DNA of 64,000 nucleotides from Pseudomonas sp. Bout1. GTDB taxonomy: Bacteria; Pseudomonadota; Gammaproteobacteria; Pseudomonadales; Pseudomonadaceae. The notes below the pieces were generated by a model that searched no databases, was not told the origin of the DNA, and saw nothing but the letters and a program-made list of their open reading frames with translations. Made by a program: the position numbers and the translations under genes. The stretch is taken from contig NZ_JAVIWK010000001.1 of assembly GCF_034314165.1 (NCBI RefSeq), positions 3,611,001 through 3,675,000 on the forward strand. Direction: 5' to 3'. This document shows, piece by piece, positions 8,128-15,671 of this stretch. Each line of letters opens with the position of its first letter. Position 1 is the stretch's first letter.

Positions 8128-8925
8128 TTATGCCTTGCGCTCAATACTTTGACGTAACGACAGTGCACCCAGCGCTGCACACATTAGCGTGACGCACAGC
8201 ACTACCGAGACCAGGGCATTGATTTCCGGGGTGAAGCCGGTTCGCATCATTGCCCACAACCGCATGGGGAGTGTGCTGTCGCCTCCGACCAGGAAGAAGG
8301 TAACCAATGTTTCGTCGAACGACAGTGCAAACGCCAGCAGGGAACTTGTCACTAATGCCGAACGTAACTGAGGGAACACGATATAGATAAAGGTCTCAAA
8401 ACCGTTGGCGCCCAAATCAAGTGAGCCCTCGATTTGTGAGTCTTCAAGTGTGTCCAGCCGGATCATGATCATGCGATAGATAACCGCCAGTATCAGCACA
8501 ACGTGGCCGATGGTAACGGTCACCAGGCTCCGTTCCAGGCCTGCCTCTCTAAAGGCCACCAGCAATGAGATACCGGTAATGATGGCGGGCAATACGAACG
8601 GCAAAAATATAACGAACTCGATATATTTTTGACCCTTACGCGCGCCGGTCTTCATGTAGTAGGCCAGCGCCAGCGAAATAATCGTCGCCGCCACCACAGC
8701 GCAAGCTCCCACCCACAACGAGTTACCCAGTGAGTCGAGCAACTGACTGTTTTGCGCAAACTTGCCGTACCACTGCAAGCTGAAATCCGACCAGTCAATC
8801 TGATGGTTTTTAATGCTGAAGAACGACAGCGTCACCACAATGGCTGCCGGCGCATAGAGCACGGCAAACGCCAAGATACCGATCACCCACAGTACAGTGA
8901 GCGTGACACGTTCCATGGGGGTCAT
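8128..8925 (-). CDS. ABC transporter permease (PotC/PotI-like)
   Basis: A 265-aa inner-membrane protein with about six hydrophobic segments. The binding-protein-dependent permease signature lies around the segment SLDLGANGFETFIYIVFPQL (EAA loop). Its first four bases overlap the end of the upstream permease gene (ATGA), showing tight coupling. A 140-bp gap follows before the binding-protein gene; it holds a small imperfect hairpin near 8103-8124 (CAATATCGG/CCGTATTG) that could stabilise upstream mRNA. Confidence 0.9.
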   Translation of the reverse strand: MTPMERVTLTVLWVIGILAFAVLYAPAAIVVTLSFFSIKNHQIDWSDFSLQWYGKFAQNSQLLDSLGNSLWVGACAVVAATIISLALAYYMKTGARKGQKYIEFVIFLPFVLPAIITGISLLVAFREAGLERSLVTVTIGHVVLILAVIYRMIMIRLDTLEDSQIEGSLDLGANGFETFIYIVFPQLRSALVTSSLLAFALSFDETLVTFFLVGGDSTLPMRLWAMMRTGFTPEINALVSVVLCVTLMCAALGALSLRQSIERKA

Positions 8926-9803
8926 TTTACTCTCCCGATACGGGAAACAAGGGAGGCAAGCCCGATGATTGCGATCACCGCGACCAACAACACCACCGCC
9001 AGCGCAGCACCGAGTGGCCAGTTGAACGCCATGCCGAACTGGCTCCAGATGGCGCGCCCGAACGTGAAGCCCTCGCTGCCACCGACCATTTGCGGGGTCA
9101 GGTAGTCACCAATGGCGATCACCATCACAAACAACGCACCGGCAATCGACCCGGGCAAACTTAAGGGAAGGACGATGGTTAAAAACGTCCAGCCGGGCTT
9201 GGCCCCCAGGTCGGCAGCGGCGGCGATCAGCGAGGGTGGAATACGATCAAGCGCCAGGAATATCGGCAATATGCCAAACGGCAGATAGATCACCGCCATC
9301 GCGATCATTACGGCGGTCTGGTTGAAAATAAACAGCCGGCTGGGCGCGTCTATTACCCCCAGGGATAACAACAGCGAATTCAAGAACCCGCTGTACCCCA
9401 GAATGCTGCGCATCGCGTAAATCTTGACGACGTAGTTCATCACCAGGGGCAAGGCACTGAGCAACAGCAGCAGGTAGCGTGCCGATCCCTCCAGGCGCCA
9501 TATCAAGTAGGAAATAATGTAGCCAAACACCAACGCTACCAGGGCAACGAAGAAGGCCAGCTTCAGCGTGCCGAGAAAGACCTTGAGGTAACTGCCGGCA
9601 AAAAAGCCTGCATAGTTCGCCCAGGTCAGGCTTCCCGTCAAAACGCCATTCTTCTGCTCTAAAAAGCTATACGCCAGGAACGACACCAGCGGTACCAGGA
9701 TCATGACGGTGGGAACGCCATAAATCAGGAGTTTCACCAGGATCCTGGTGAGCTGCAGCCGCTTCGGGCTGGCAGGTTCCATTTCCAAAGTCAGGGTGGT
9801 CAT
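8922..9803 (-). CDS. ABC transporter permease (PotB/PotH-like)
   Basis: A 293-aa permease with a cytosolic N-terminus and six or so membrane helices; the coupling loop is AAADLGAKPGWTFLTIVLPL. MVGGSEGFTFGRAIWSQFG near the C-terminus is typical of the PotB/PotH branch. The start codon immediately follows the stop codon of the ATPase gene. It forms a heteromeric channel with the downstream permease. Confidence 0.9.
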   Translation of the reverse strand: MTTLTLEMEPASPKRLQLTRILVKLLIYGVPTVMILVPLVSFLAYSFLEQKNGVLTGSLTWANYAGFFAGSYLKVFLGTLKLAFFVALVALVFGYIISYLIWRLEGSARYLLLLLSALPLVMNYVVKIYAMRSILGYSGFLNSLLLSLGVIDAPSRLFIFNQTAVMIAMAVIYLPFGILPIFLALDRIPPSLIAAAADLGAKPGWTFLTIVLPLSLPGSIAGALFVMVIAIGDYLTPQMVGGSEGFTFGRAIWSQFGMAFNWPLGAALAVVLLVAVIAIIGLASLVSRIGRVK

Positions 9804-10907
9804 CTAGGCTTCTCTCGGCACAAAGCTGACATCGGACGCTGACCAGCGCAGCGAAACCTGGGCGCCAACCCTCAGATGATTGGCGCACAGCGCAGTCGGC
9901 AAGCGGACTTTGATGCGATGCGCCGCCGCACTGCCCAGAGAAAGTGATAACTGGGTGGTAGGCCCAAGGAAGGTCAGGCCTTCAAGCTTCGCGGTGGTGA
10001 CCTGCTCGTCCGCCCTGCATTCGGCGCCGTCATGCAGGCTGAAACTTTCAGGCCGGATGGCTATTTGCAGCGCCTTGTCCATGCCCCCGGGCGAAGCGTG
10101 TTGACCCAGTGGGCTCTCAATGAAGGAGGCGCCCTTCGGGGTGGTCGGCAGCAAGTTGTTTTCTCCAAAGAACTTGGCGACAAACTCGGTTTTGGGCTTG
10201 TAGTAGATCTCTTGGGGGGTGCCCACTTGAATCAGGCGGCCATGGTCCATCACGGCGATGCGATCTGACATGGCGATCGCCTCTTCCTGGTCATGGGTGA
10301 TGAACACAAAGGTGGTGCGAATTCTTCGTTGCAGGTCCTTGAGGAAATCCTGCATGGATCGACGCAGTTCGGCGTCCAGCGCCGCCAGGGGCTCGTCGAG
10401 CAGGATCACTTGCGGTTCACAGACGATGGCCCGTGCCAGGGCAACGCGTTGACGCTGGCCGCCAGAAAGTGCCGCAGGATAGCGGTCGGCCTTGTCTGCC
10501 AGGTTGACGGTTTCCAGTACGGCCCTGACCTTGGCCTTGATCTGAGCGGCTGGCAGGCGGCGAATACGCAGCCCGTACCCCACATTGCCCGCCACGGTCA
10601 TGTGCGGAAAGAGCGCGTAGTCCTGGAACACCGTATTAAACGGTCTTTTGAAGATCGGCAAACTGACAATGTCGGTTCCGCGCAATAACACCTGCCCCGA
10701 TGTCGGTGTCGTGAACCCGCCAATCATGCGCAAAATAGTGGTTTTGCCGGACCCGGACGGACCCAGGATAGTCAGAAACTCCCCGTCTTTGATCTCCAGG
10801 TTAACCGGCTTCAACACGTTGATACTGCCGTATGACTTCGTCACATCAACGAGACGAATCAATTCCGACGTACCCGTGGACAAAACAGCGTTCGCTAAAA
10901 CAGTCAT
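9804..10907 (-). CDS. ABC transporter ATP-binding protein (PotA-like)
   Basis: A 367-aa ATPase: Walker A GPSGSGKTT at about residues 49-57, signature LSGGQRQRVALARA, Walker B VILLDEPLAALD, H-loop FITHDQEEA, and a C-terminal TOBE-like domain. This is the MalK/PotA class that drives solute uptake. ATG 10907 is preferred; an in-frame GTG at 10958 would add 17 residues that do not resemble the family. It lies 99 bases after the dapA-like gene. A TATAAG-like element upstream could be a secondary promoter, but no copy of the cluster dyad is present. Confidence 0.9.
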   Translation of the reverse strand: MTVLANAVLSTGTSELIRLVDVTKSYGSINVLKPVNLEIKDGEFLTILGPSGSGKTTILRMIGGFTTPTSGQVLLRGTDIVSLPIFKRPFNTVFQDYALFPHMTVAGNVGYGLRIRRLPAAQIKAKVRAVLETVNLADKADRYPAALSGGQRQRVALARAIVCEPQVILLDEPLAALDAELRRSMQDFLKDLQRRIRTTFVFITHDQEEAIAMSDRIAVMDHGRLIQVGTPQEIYYKPKTEFVAKFFGENNLLPTTPKGASFIESPLGQHASPGGMDKALQIAIRPESFSLHDGAECRADEQVTTAKLEGLTFLGPTTQLSLSLGSAAAHRIKVRLPTALCANHLRVGAQVSLRWSASDVSFVPREA

Positions 10908-11006
10908 TTTTCTTGTTCTCACCCGAGCCCTAGACAAATACCAGCACACGTCAGACACCTTATAGCCCAGCCACCTTCACGCCGTCGATTGACGCCGGGG
11001 GCCCTC

Positions 11007-11930
11007 TTACCGCCCCCATTGCAACGCAATCGGGTTGGCCGCGCTGGCCAGTTCAAGCAGGCCCTCGCGTGTTTTCGGGTGCAGCATTTCCAGGGGATGG
11101 CGCACGGCGTCAGACTTGATCACCCCGCCCTCCTTCATCACCGTTTTCGCCGCACGCAGGCCGCATTGACGGTTCTCGTAATTGATCAGCGGCAAGATCC
11201 GCTCATAGGCCTGGATGGCATCCTGGCGACGACCTTCGGCATGGGCGGCCATCACGGGCCGGATCAGGTCGGGAATCATCGCGCTGGCCATGACGCCACG
11301 CGCCCCGGCATCCAGGTCGGCCATAAGGGTTATCGCCTCCTCACCATTGAACGGGCCGACGATGTTGCCTGCGCCCAGTTCGATCAGCTGACGCAGCTTG
11401 GCGGCGGTGCCTGGCACTTCGATTTTGAAGTAACGAACCAGCGGCAAGGTGCGTGCCACTTCCGCCAGAAACGCGGTGGACAGCGTCACGCCACTGAGCG
11501 GTGCATCCTGGATCATGATCGACAGTTGGCATGCCTCTGCTACCCGGGCGAAATGCTCGCTGATCAATCGCGGCTCCAGCTTGATGCCCGCGCCATGGTA
11601 GGGCGGCATCATCATGATCAACCTGGCCCCGTGGTCTGCGGCGTGACGTGCGCGCTGGCTGGCGACCTGGGTACTGAAGTGGCTGCAGGTGACCATCACC
11701 GGCACACGACCCTGCACATGTTCCAGGCAGAACTCAGTCAATTGGCGGCGCTCTTCATCCGAGAGCAGAAACTGTTCCGAGTAATTGGCCAGGATGCAGA
11801 TACCGTCGACGCCCTGGTCGATCATGCAGTCCAGTACACGCCCCTGCCCCTCGAAATCGAGCTCGCCGGCATCGTTGAAAGGCGTGGGAGCAACAGGAAA
11901 AAGCCCCGAGTACGGCCCAGTTGTTTGCAT
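11007..11930 (-). CDS. DapA/NanA-family aldolase or dehydratase
   Basis: A 307-aa protein of the class I pyruvate aldolase/DHDPS superfamily. The expected Tyr of MMMPPYHGAG and Schiff-base Lys of VRYFKIEVPG are present. Family members cleave or dehydrate 2-keto-3-deoxy sugar acids, which the UxaA-like enzyme would make. ATG 11930 is chosen for its GAAGAGG ribosome-binding site; ATG 11948 has none. It is the first gene of the leftward transporter and catabolic operon, behind a promoter and operator like that of the aroE-like gene. Confidence 0.87.
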   Translation of the reverse strand: MQTTGPYSGLFPVAPTPFNDAGELDFEGQGRVLDCMIDQGVDGICILANYSEQFLLSDEERRQLTEFCLEHVQGRVPVMVTCSHFSTQVASQRARHAADHGARLIMMMPPYHGAGIKLEPRLISEHFARVAEACQLSIMIQDAPLSGVTLSTAFLAEVARTLPLVRYFKIEVPGTAAKLRQLIELGAGNIVGPFNGEEAITLMADLDAGARGVMASAMIPDLIRPVMAAHAEGRRQDAIQAYERILPLINYENRQCGLRAAKTVMKEGGVIKSDAVRHPLEMLHPKTREGLLELASAANPIALQWGR

Positions 11931-12001
11931 TGCAAGAACCTCTTCCATTGGGGTGATCAGCCACGGCCCTAGGCCGTCATGACGCTGTGGTTGGCTGCCG
12001 A

Positions 12002-12074
12002 ATGAAAAGTACTGCACTTGATGCGGGACGAGTAATGAGAAGTGCGCCGCTGCCGATAACCGCTGGCTATCCCC
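12002..12074. repeat. Promoter-containing direct repeat, copy 2
   Basis: A near-identical copy of 1153-1226, starting ATGAAAAGTACTGCACTT and ending GGCTATCCCC. It is one base shorter between the TAATG and GATAACC parts. It lies just upstream of the dapA-like gene. Confidence 0.85.
12006..12071 (-). promoter_or_regulatory. Predicted LysR-type operator and promoter for the dapA-transporter operon
   Basis: Read leftward: the dyad GATAGCCAGCGGTTATC (12071-12055), a 17-base gap to CATTACTCG, the -35-like TTACTC (12035-12030), 18 bases, and the -10-like TACTTT (12011-12006). The layout equals that of the aroE-like and uxaA-like promoters. Confidence 0.65.
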
Positions 12075-12235
12075 TGCGGTTGCCGGGCCGGCATCGACTT
12101 TTGATTACGGCCCAACGGGCGCTTCTATCGTTTTCGCTGATGAGCTCTATTGGCCGGAACCCGTTCAGCCTCGTGCGGCCCGCTTTGTAGAATGCCAACC
12201 ACAGTCAAGTCGCCCTCATGGCGCTGGAGGTTGTC

Positions 12236-12508
12236 ATGCGTTACCTGTTTATTGCCCTGCTGGGCCTGTTCAGCACCCTGGCCGTCGCCCAGGGTGAACC
12301 CCCTGCGCCCGCGGCGAGTGCCAGCGTACCCGCCAGCGAGGCGTACGATTACTCCCAGGACCTGGATATTGCCAAGGTGGTACGCGTGAGTTCCGAATCC
12401 TCCACCGAGTGCGGGCCGGTCAAGGGGCACATGGTTTATATCGACAGCCACGGCGTACGGCACGAACTGGACTACATGCGCCTGGGCGATGCGTGCCAGC
12501 ACGGTTGA
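12236..12508 (+). CDS. DUF2790 family small exported protein
   Basis: A 90-aa protein with a clear signal peptide (MRYLFIALLGLFSTLAVAQG), a low-complexity Pro/Ala linker, and a C-terminal domain with two cysteines (ECGPVKGHMVYIDSHG and LGDACQHG) as in the Pseudomonas DUF2790 family. GGAGG lies just before ATG 12236; an upstream in-frame ATG at 12218 lacks one. Members are periplasmic and are often induced by copper or other stress; the role is unknown. It is a single gene followed by a hairpin. Confidence 0.82.
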   Translation: MRYLFIALLGLFSTLAVAQGEPPAPAASASVPASEAYDYSQDLDIAKVVRVSSESSTECGPVKGHMVYIDSHGVRHELDYMRLGDACQHG

Positions 12509-12531
12509 CTGCTAACCATTCGTCGGGCCTG

Positions 12532-12558
12532 GCGGAAATCGGTTACAACTATTTCCGC
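12532..12558. terminator. Hairpin after the DUF2790 gene
   Basis: A perfect 8-bp stem GCGGAAAT/ATTTCCGC with an 11-base loop, 24 bases past the stop codon. It has no T-run, so it is a weak or Rho-assisted terminator candidate, or an mRNA-stabilising structure. Confidence 0.45.
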
Positions 12559-12573
12559 GCGCAAAATCACTAA

Positions 12574-12600
12574 TCCATAGAACCCGTTGTGATCTATGGA
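12574..12600 (+). promoter_or_regulatory. Leader hairpin overlapping the SDR ribosome-binding site
   Basis: TCCATAGA (12574-12581) pairs perfectly with TCTATGGA (12593-12600). The right arm includes most of the GGAG (12598-12601) that serves ATG 12608. In the transcript this would partly hide the ribosome-binding site, so translation may be sensitive to temperature or a factor. Confidence 0.4.
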
Positions 12601-12607
12601 GATTGAG

Positions 12608-13465
12608 ATGACTGATTACCCGCGCCCACCCTTCCCCAGCCAGGCCCAATCCGTTCCCGGTTCGCAGAAGAAAATGGAACCGTACCCGGACTGCGGCGAA
12701 AAGACTTACACCGGCTCTGGCCGCCTGGCCAACAAGATAGCCCTGGTCACCGGCGCCGACAGCGGCATCGGGCGTGCCGTGGCGATTGCCTTCGCCCGCG
12801 AAGGTGCCGACGTTGCCATCGCATACCTGGATGAGCACGAGGACGCAAAAGAAACCGCCCGTTGGGTGGAAGAAGCCGGCCGCCAATGCCTGCTGCTGCC
12901 TGGGGATCTCGCGCAAAAGGCCAACTGCCAAATGATTGTCGACAAGACCGTAGAGCAATTCGGGCGTATCGATGTGCTGGTCAATAACGCAGCATTCCAA
13001 ATGACCCACGAGACCTTCGAGGAGATTCCCGACGAGGAATGGGTCAAGACCTTCGATATCAACATCACCGCCATGTTTCGCATCTGCAAGGCCGCGCTGC
13101 CGCACATGAAGCCCGGCGGCTCGATCATCAATACCAGCTCGGTGAATTCCGATATGCCCAAGCCTACGTTGCTGGCGTATGCCGCGACCAAGGGCGCGAT
13201 TGCCAACTTCACCGGCGGCCTGGCGCAACTGCTGGGCAGCAAGGGCATCCGGGTGAACAGCGTGGCTCCGGGCCCGATCTGGACGCCACTGATTGTCTCG
13301 ACCATGACCGAGGAAGATGTGCAAAGCTTCGGCAGCGAGACGCCACTTGGCCGCCCCGGGCAGCCGGTGGAAGTCGCGCCGATCTATGTCCTGCTGGCGT
13401 CGGATGAGGCCAGCTACATCTCCGGCTCGCGGTATGCGGTAACGGGCGGCAAGCCGATTCTCTAA
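12608..13465 (+). CDS. SDR-family oxidoreductase, general-stress type (YhdG/YghA-like)
   Basis: A 285-aa short-chain dehydrogenase with the extended N-terminus (PYPDCGEKTYTGSGRL) typical of the YghA/glucose-dehydrogenase-like stress subfamily. NAD(P) site VTGADSGIGRAVA, NNAA motif, catalytic Ser in NTSSVNS and YAATKGA with the Tyr and Lys are all visible. ATG 12608 has GGAG six bases upstream; ATG 12596 lies within the hairpin arm. Relatives are stress-induced, with uncertain substrates. The leader hairpin is the only regulatory hint seen. Confidence 0.88.
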   Translation: MTDYPRPPFPSQAQSVPGSQKKMEPYPDCGEKTYTGSGRLANKIALVTGADSGIGRAVAIAFAREGADVAIAYLDEHEDAKETARWVEEAGRQCLLLPGDLAQKANCQMIVDKTVEQFGRIDVLVNNAAFQMTHETFEEIPDEEWVKTFDINITAMFRICKAALPHMKPGGSIINTSSVNSDMPKPTLLAYAATKGAIANFTGGLAQLLGSKGIRVNSVAPGPIWTPLIVSTMTEEDVQSFGSETPLGRPGQPVEVAPIYVLLASDEASYISGSRYAVTGGKPIL

Positions 13466-13483
13466 CGCAGGAGGTAAATCCAG

Positions 13484-13511
13484 TGTGGGAGCGGGCTTGC
13501 TCGCTCCCACA
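13484..13511. repeat. REP element
   Basis: TGTGGGAGCGGGC followed by an imperfect inverted copy ending GCTCCCACA. This is the common Pseudomonas fluorescens-group REP palindrome, here a single unit between the SDR gene and the converging DUF2188 gene. Confidence 0.85.
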
Positions 13512-13523
13512 GGTGTTACTCGC

Positions 13524-13748
13524 TCAACCTGGAGATCGTGTCGGGTCAGCTTTGCGCGGGTATGTGCGTTCTTCCTGAATCCGCCCGTCCATGCTGTGAA
13601 TCCTCAGCGAGGCGGTCTTGTCGCTGAGAAACTCTTTCGCCAATTCAATGATCGCCTCTTTGGTCTCAGCCGTTTTCGACGGCCGTGCCGAACCCTGCCT
13701 GGTCAGTGCCCAACCCGTGCCGGTTTTGTTGATGTTGTAGGTATCCAT
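13524..13748 (-). CDS. DUF2188 family small protein
   Basis: A 74-aa protein (MDTYNINKTGTGWALTRQGS, with AIIELAKEFLSDKTASLRIHSMDGRIQEERTYP) that fits the DUF2188 pattern: a short beta strand, a basic GWALTRQG, a helix, and the RIHSMDGRIQEERTYP strand pair. GGGAG precedes ATG 13748. It is cytosolic, with no signal peptide. Function is unknown. It is a monocistronic gene converging on the SDR gene. Confidence 0.8.
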   Translation of the reverse strand: MDTYNINKTGTGWALTRQGSARPSKTAETKEAIIELAKEFLSDKTASLRIHSMDGRIQEERTYPRKADPTRSPG

Positions 13749-13864
13749 GGTCTGCTCCCTTGACTGAATGAACTCGGCACGCGGCAAAACCCGCGCCCTG
13801 TTTATTGCGAGCGCAGGTGTCGGGCAGAGTTCAAGGCAGTTGACCCATGAGGTTACGGGCGGCC

Positions 13865-14779
13865 CTACAGGTCAAACCGATCCACCGCGCGGCGCCGCTC
13901 GTTGTCGTCGCGCACGTCATAGTTGGCGGTGGTCTGGATATTGGTGTGGTGCGCCAGCTTCTGGGCAATGGACAGGTCGTACTCTTCAATCACTCGAGTG
14001 ATGAACGAACGCCGGAAATCGTGGGGCATGATCTTCACGCCAACCTGTTGCCCACGCTGGCGGGCAATGTAGTAAATCGCATGTTTGGTGATGCGTTCGC
14101 GGGTGATATGGCTGCCTCGGCGGATACGGTTGAACAGGAACGCGTCGTCCTGCTCGCCCGGTTTCAACTGGCTCCGGCGAAACTCCAGCCATGCCTGCAG
14201 CTTGGCAAAGGCCCAGCCCGGCCCGTACTTGACCAGTTGTTTGTTGCCCTTGCCGGTGACTCGCAGGCTGCGCTCGGCAAAGTCGACCTGGCCCAGCTCG
14301 ATGTTCACCGACTCCGACTTGCGCATGCCCGAACCATACAGAATCCCGATCACCGCCGCGTCCCGCAGGCCCTGGGGGCGCGGGTCGGCGGCACAGACTT
14401 CCATCAACTCACGTATCAGTGTGCGCCGCAGGTTACGGCCCTGGCTCAAGCGTGTGCCAGCCGTGGCCTTGACCGAGCGCATTTTGAGCAGATGGTCCTG
14501 GCTGATCAGGCTCATCCGCCAGGCCTCGTTCATCACCCCACGCACTGCATTGACGTACAGCGAGGACGTGTTCGGTGCATAACCGTCTTCGCGCAGCACT
14601 GCCACCAGTGCCATGACCTGCTCGGGTTGCAGCAGGTGCCAGTCGATGTCTTCGAGGTTGATGTCTTCAAAGCCCAGGCGGTCGGCCGCGTCCTGCAGCA
14701 CATAGCGCATGGTCAACTGGCTGGAGGGCGCCAGGCGAGTGAGGTAGAGGGTCAGCGGGTTGCGGATAGACTCAGTCAA
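13865..14779 (-). CDS. Tyrosine recombinase/integrase
   Basis: A 304-aa phage-integrase-family recombinase. An N-terminal SAM-like core-binding domain (about residues 10-105) precedes the catalytic domain. The active-site set is complete: Arg153 (GSGMRKSE), Lys177 (GKGNK), His253 and Arg256 (MPHDFRRS), His277 (LAHHT) and Tyr287 (TTANYD). It catalyses strand exchange at a specific site. A perfect 15-8-15 inverted repeat 20 bases upstream of the start is the obvious target candidate. No phage or transposon genes flank it, so it is not a typical integrase with cargo; a dif/loxP-like resolution or inversion role is possible. Confidence 0.9.
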   Translation of the reverse strand: MTESIRNPLTLYLTRLAPSSQLTMRYVLQDAADRLGFEDINLEDIDWHLLQPEQVMALVAVLREDGYAPNTSSLYVNAVRGVMNEAWRMSLISQDHLLKMRSVKATAGTRLSQGRNLRRTLIRELMEVCAADPRPQGLRDAAVIGILYGSGMRKSESVNIELGQVDFAERSLRVTGKGNKQLVKYGPGWAFAKLQAWLEFRRSQLKPGEQDDAFLFNRIRRGSHITRERITKHAIYYIARQRGQQVGVKIMPHDFRRSFITRVIEEYDLSIAQKLAHHTNIQTTANYDVRDDNERRRAVDRFDL

Positions 14780-14799
14780 GGTAGATCAGCCTTTGGATT

Positions 14800-14837
14800 A
14801 AATATGTCGACTAACCATCTGTTTAGTCGACATATTT
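14800..14837. repeat. loxP-like perfect inverted repeat at recombinase 5' end
   Basis: Arms AAATATGTCGACTAA (14800-14814) and TTAGTCGACATATTT (14823-14837) are perfect inverted copies around an 8-base spacer, CCATCTGT. This is the geometry of a simple tyrosine-recombinase core site (loxP has 13-8-13). It could be the crossover site, or an operator for the recombinase. Only one copy occurs in the window. Confidence 0.75.
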
Positions 14838-14882
14838 AGTGAATTGGCGAATGCCGATTCTAGCGCGGCCAATCCTCGACGG

Positions 14883-15671
14883 CTATTCCTGATCGTCTTC
14901 CGTGGGGGCTGGCGTCTGTTGCTGGCTCCACTCGGTGTCCTGCTTTTGCATCAAGGCAAACCAGTGCTGGCGCATGAAGTCCAGATACGGCTTGGGCGCC
15001 TTGGCAAAGTCTTGTTCATCGCCATAGCAACCCGGCAACGGCAACTCGGTGCCCTGCTCCTTGTACTGGCTGACCAGCGCTTGTTGCCCCGCAATGCTGC
15101 AATCCTTGGGCAAAGGCATGCCCTGCAGGGCGCCGGCGTCTTCATCCCACCAGCTCGCGCCATAACGGTCCATGCCGCGCAGGCGGTACTTCTGAGACTT
15201 GCCAATGTGCATGATCAACTTGAAGTCATTGGGGCTCACGTCGCTGGTGCAGGTGCGGCCATAGCCCACGGTGACCTGGCTGATGCCGTCGCCGAGCAAA
15301 TCCGTGACCCTGGTGGCATCGGTGTTGAAATGCGCCCCGGCATCGAACTGGCAATGCTGCACATCGTCATAGAGCATCCAGAGCCGCCGCGGCCGGTCGC
15401 CATCGAGCAAATACTGGGCGGCATACACAAACGCCGACTGGGTGCCGTCGTCGTCCCGCTCGCTGACTTGTTCCGCCAACACCAGCAGGTTCTTGCCTTG
15501 CTGGTCGGTCCAGGTATAGGCCCCCACCTGCCTACCCCGCACTTCTACGCCCTCGGGGACCGGGTCGATGGCGGTCAGGGCCACGCCTTCATCGGCCCGC
15601 ACACTCGCGGCCCAGGCTACCGTCATCAACAACACCATCAACATTGGCCGTAAACGCTGCACGCTATTCAT
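14883..15671 (-). CDS. Conserved exported protein of unknown function
   Basis: A 262-aa protein with a signal peptide (MNSVQRLRPMLMVLLMTVAW, cleavage near SVRADE). The mature part has two short cysteine pairs (DDVQHCQFD with GYGRTCTSD; LPKDCSIAG with LPGCYGD) and GDGISQVTVGYGRTC, a FG-GAP-like phrase. It resembles proteins annotated as M949_RS01915-family surface polysaccharide biosynthesis proteins, but no catalytic motif is visible. It is probably periplasmic. It is divergent from the arn operon across a 470-bp gap. Function is unknown. Confidence 0.6.
   Translation of the reverse strand: MNSVQRLRPMLMVLLMTVAWAASVRADEGVALTAIDPVPEGVEVRGRQVGAYTWTDQQGKNLLVLAEQVSERDDDGTQSAFVYAAQYLLDGDRPRRLWMLYDDVQHCQFDAGAHFNTDATRVTDLLGDGISQVTVGYGRTCTSDVSPNDFKLIMHIGKSQKYRLRGMDRYGASWWDEDAGALQGMPLPKDCSIAGQQALVSQYKEQGTELPLPGCYGDEQDFAKAPKPYLDFMRQHWFALMQKQDTEWSQQQTPAPTEDDQE

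Noticed and set aside
1153..12074. Direct repeats flanking the 11-kb catabolic cluster as ends of a transposon or island
   Set aside because: Both copies contain matched operator and promoter parts placed at the same distance from a start codon, and the cluster has genes outside the left repeat. A duplicated promoter explains them better than mobile-element ends.
13847..14839. 330-codon open frame on the + strand
   Set aside because: It is antisense to the tyrosine recombinase, which has a complete active site.
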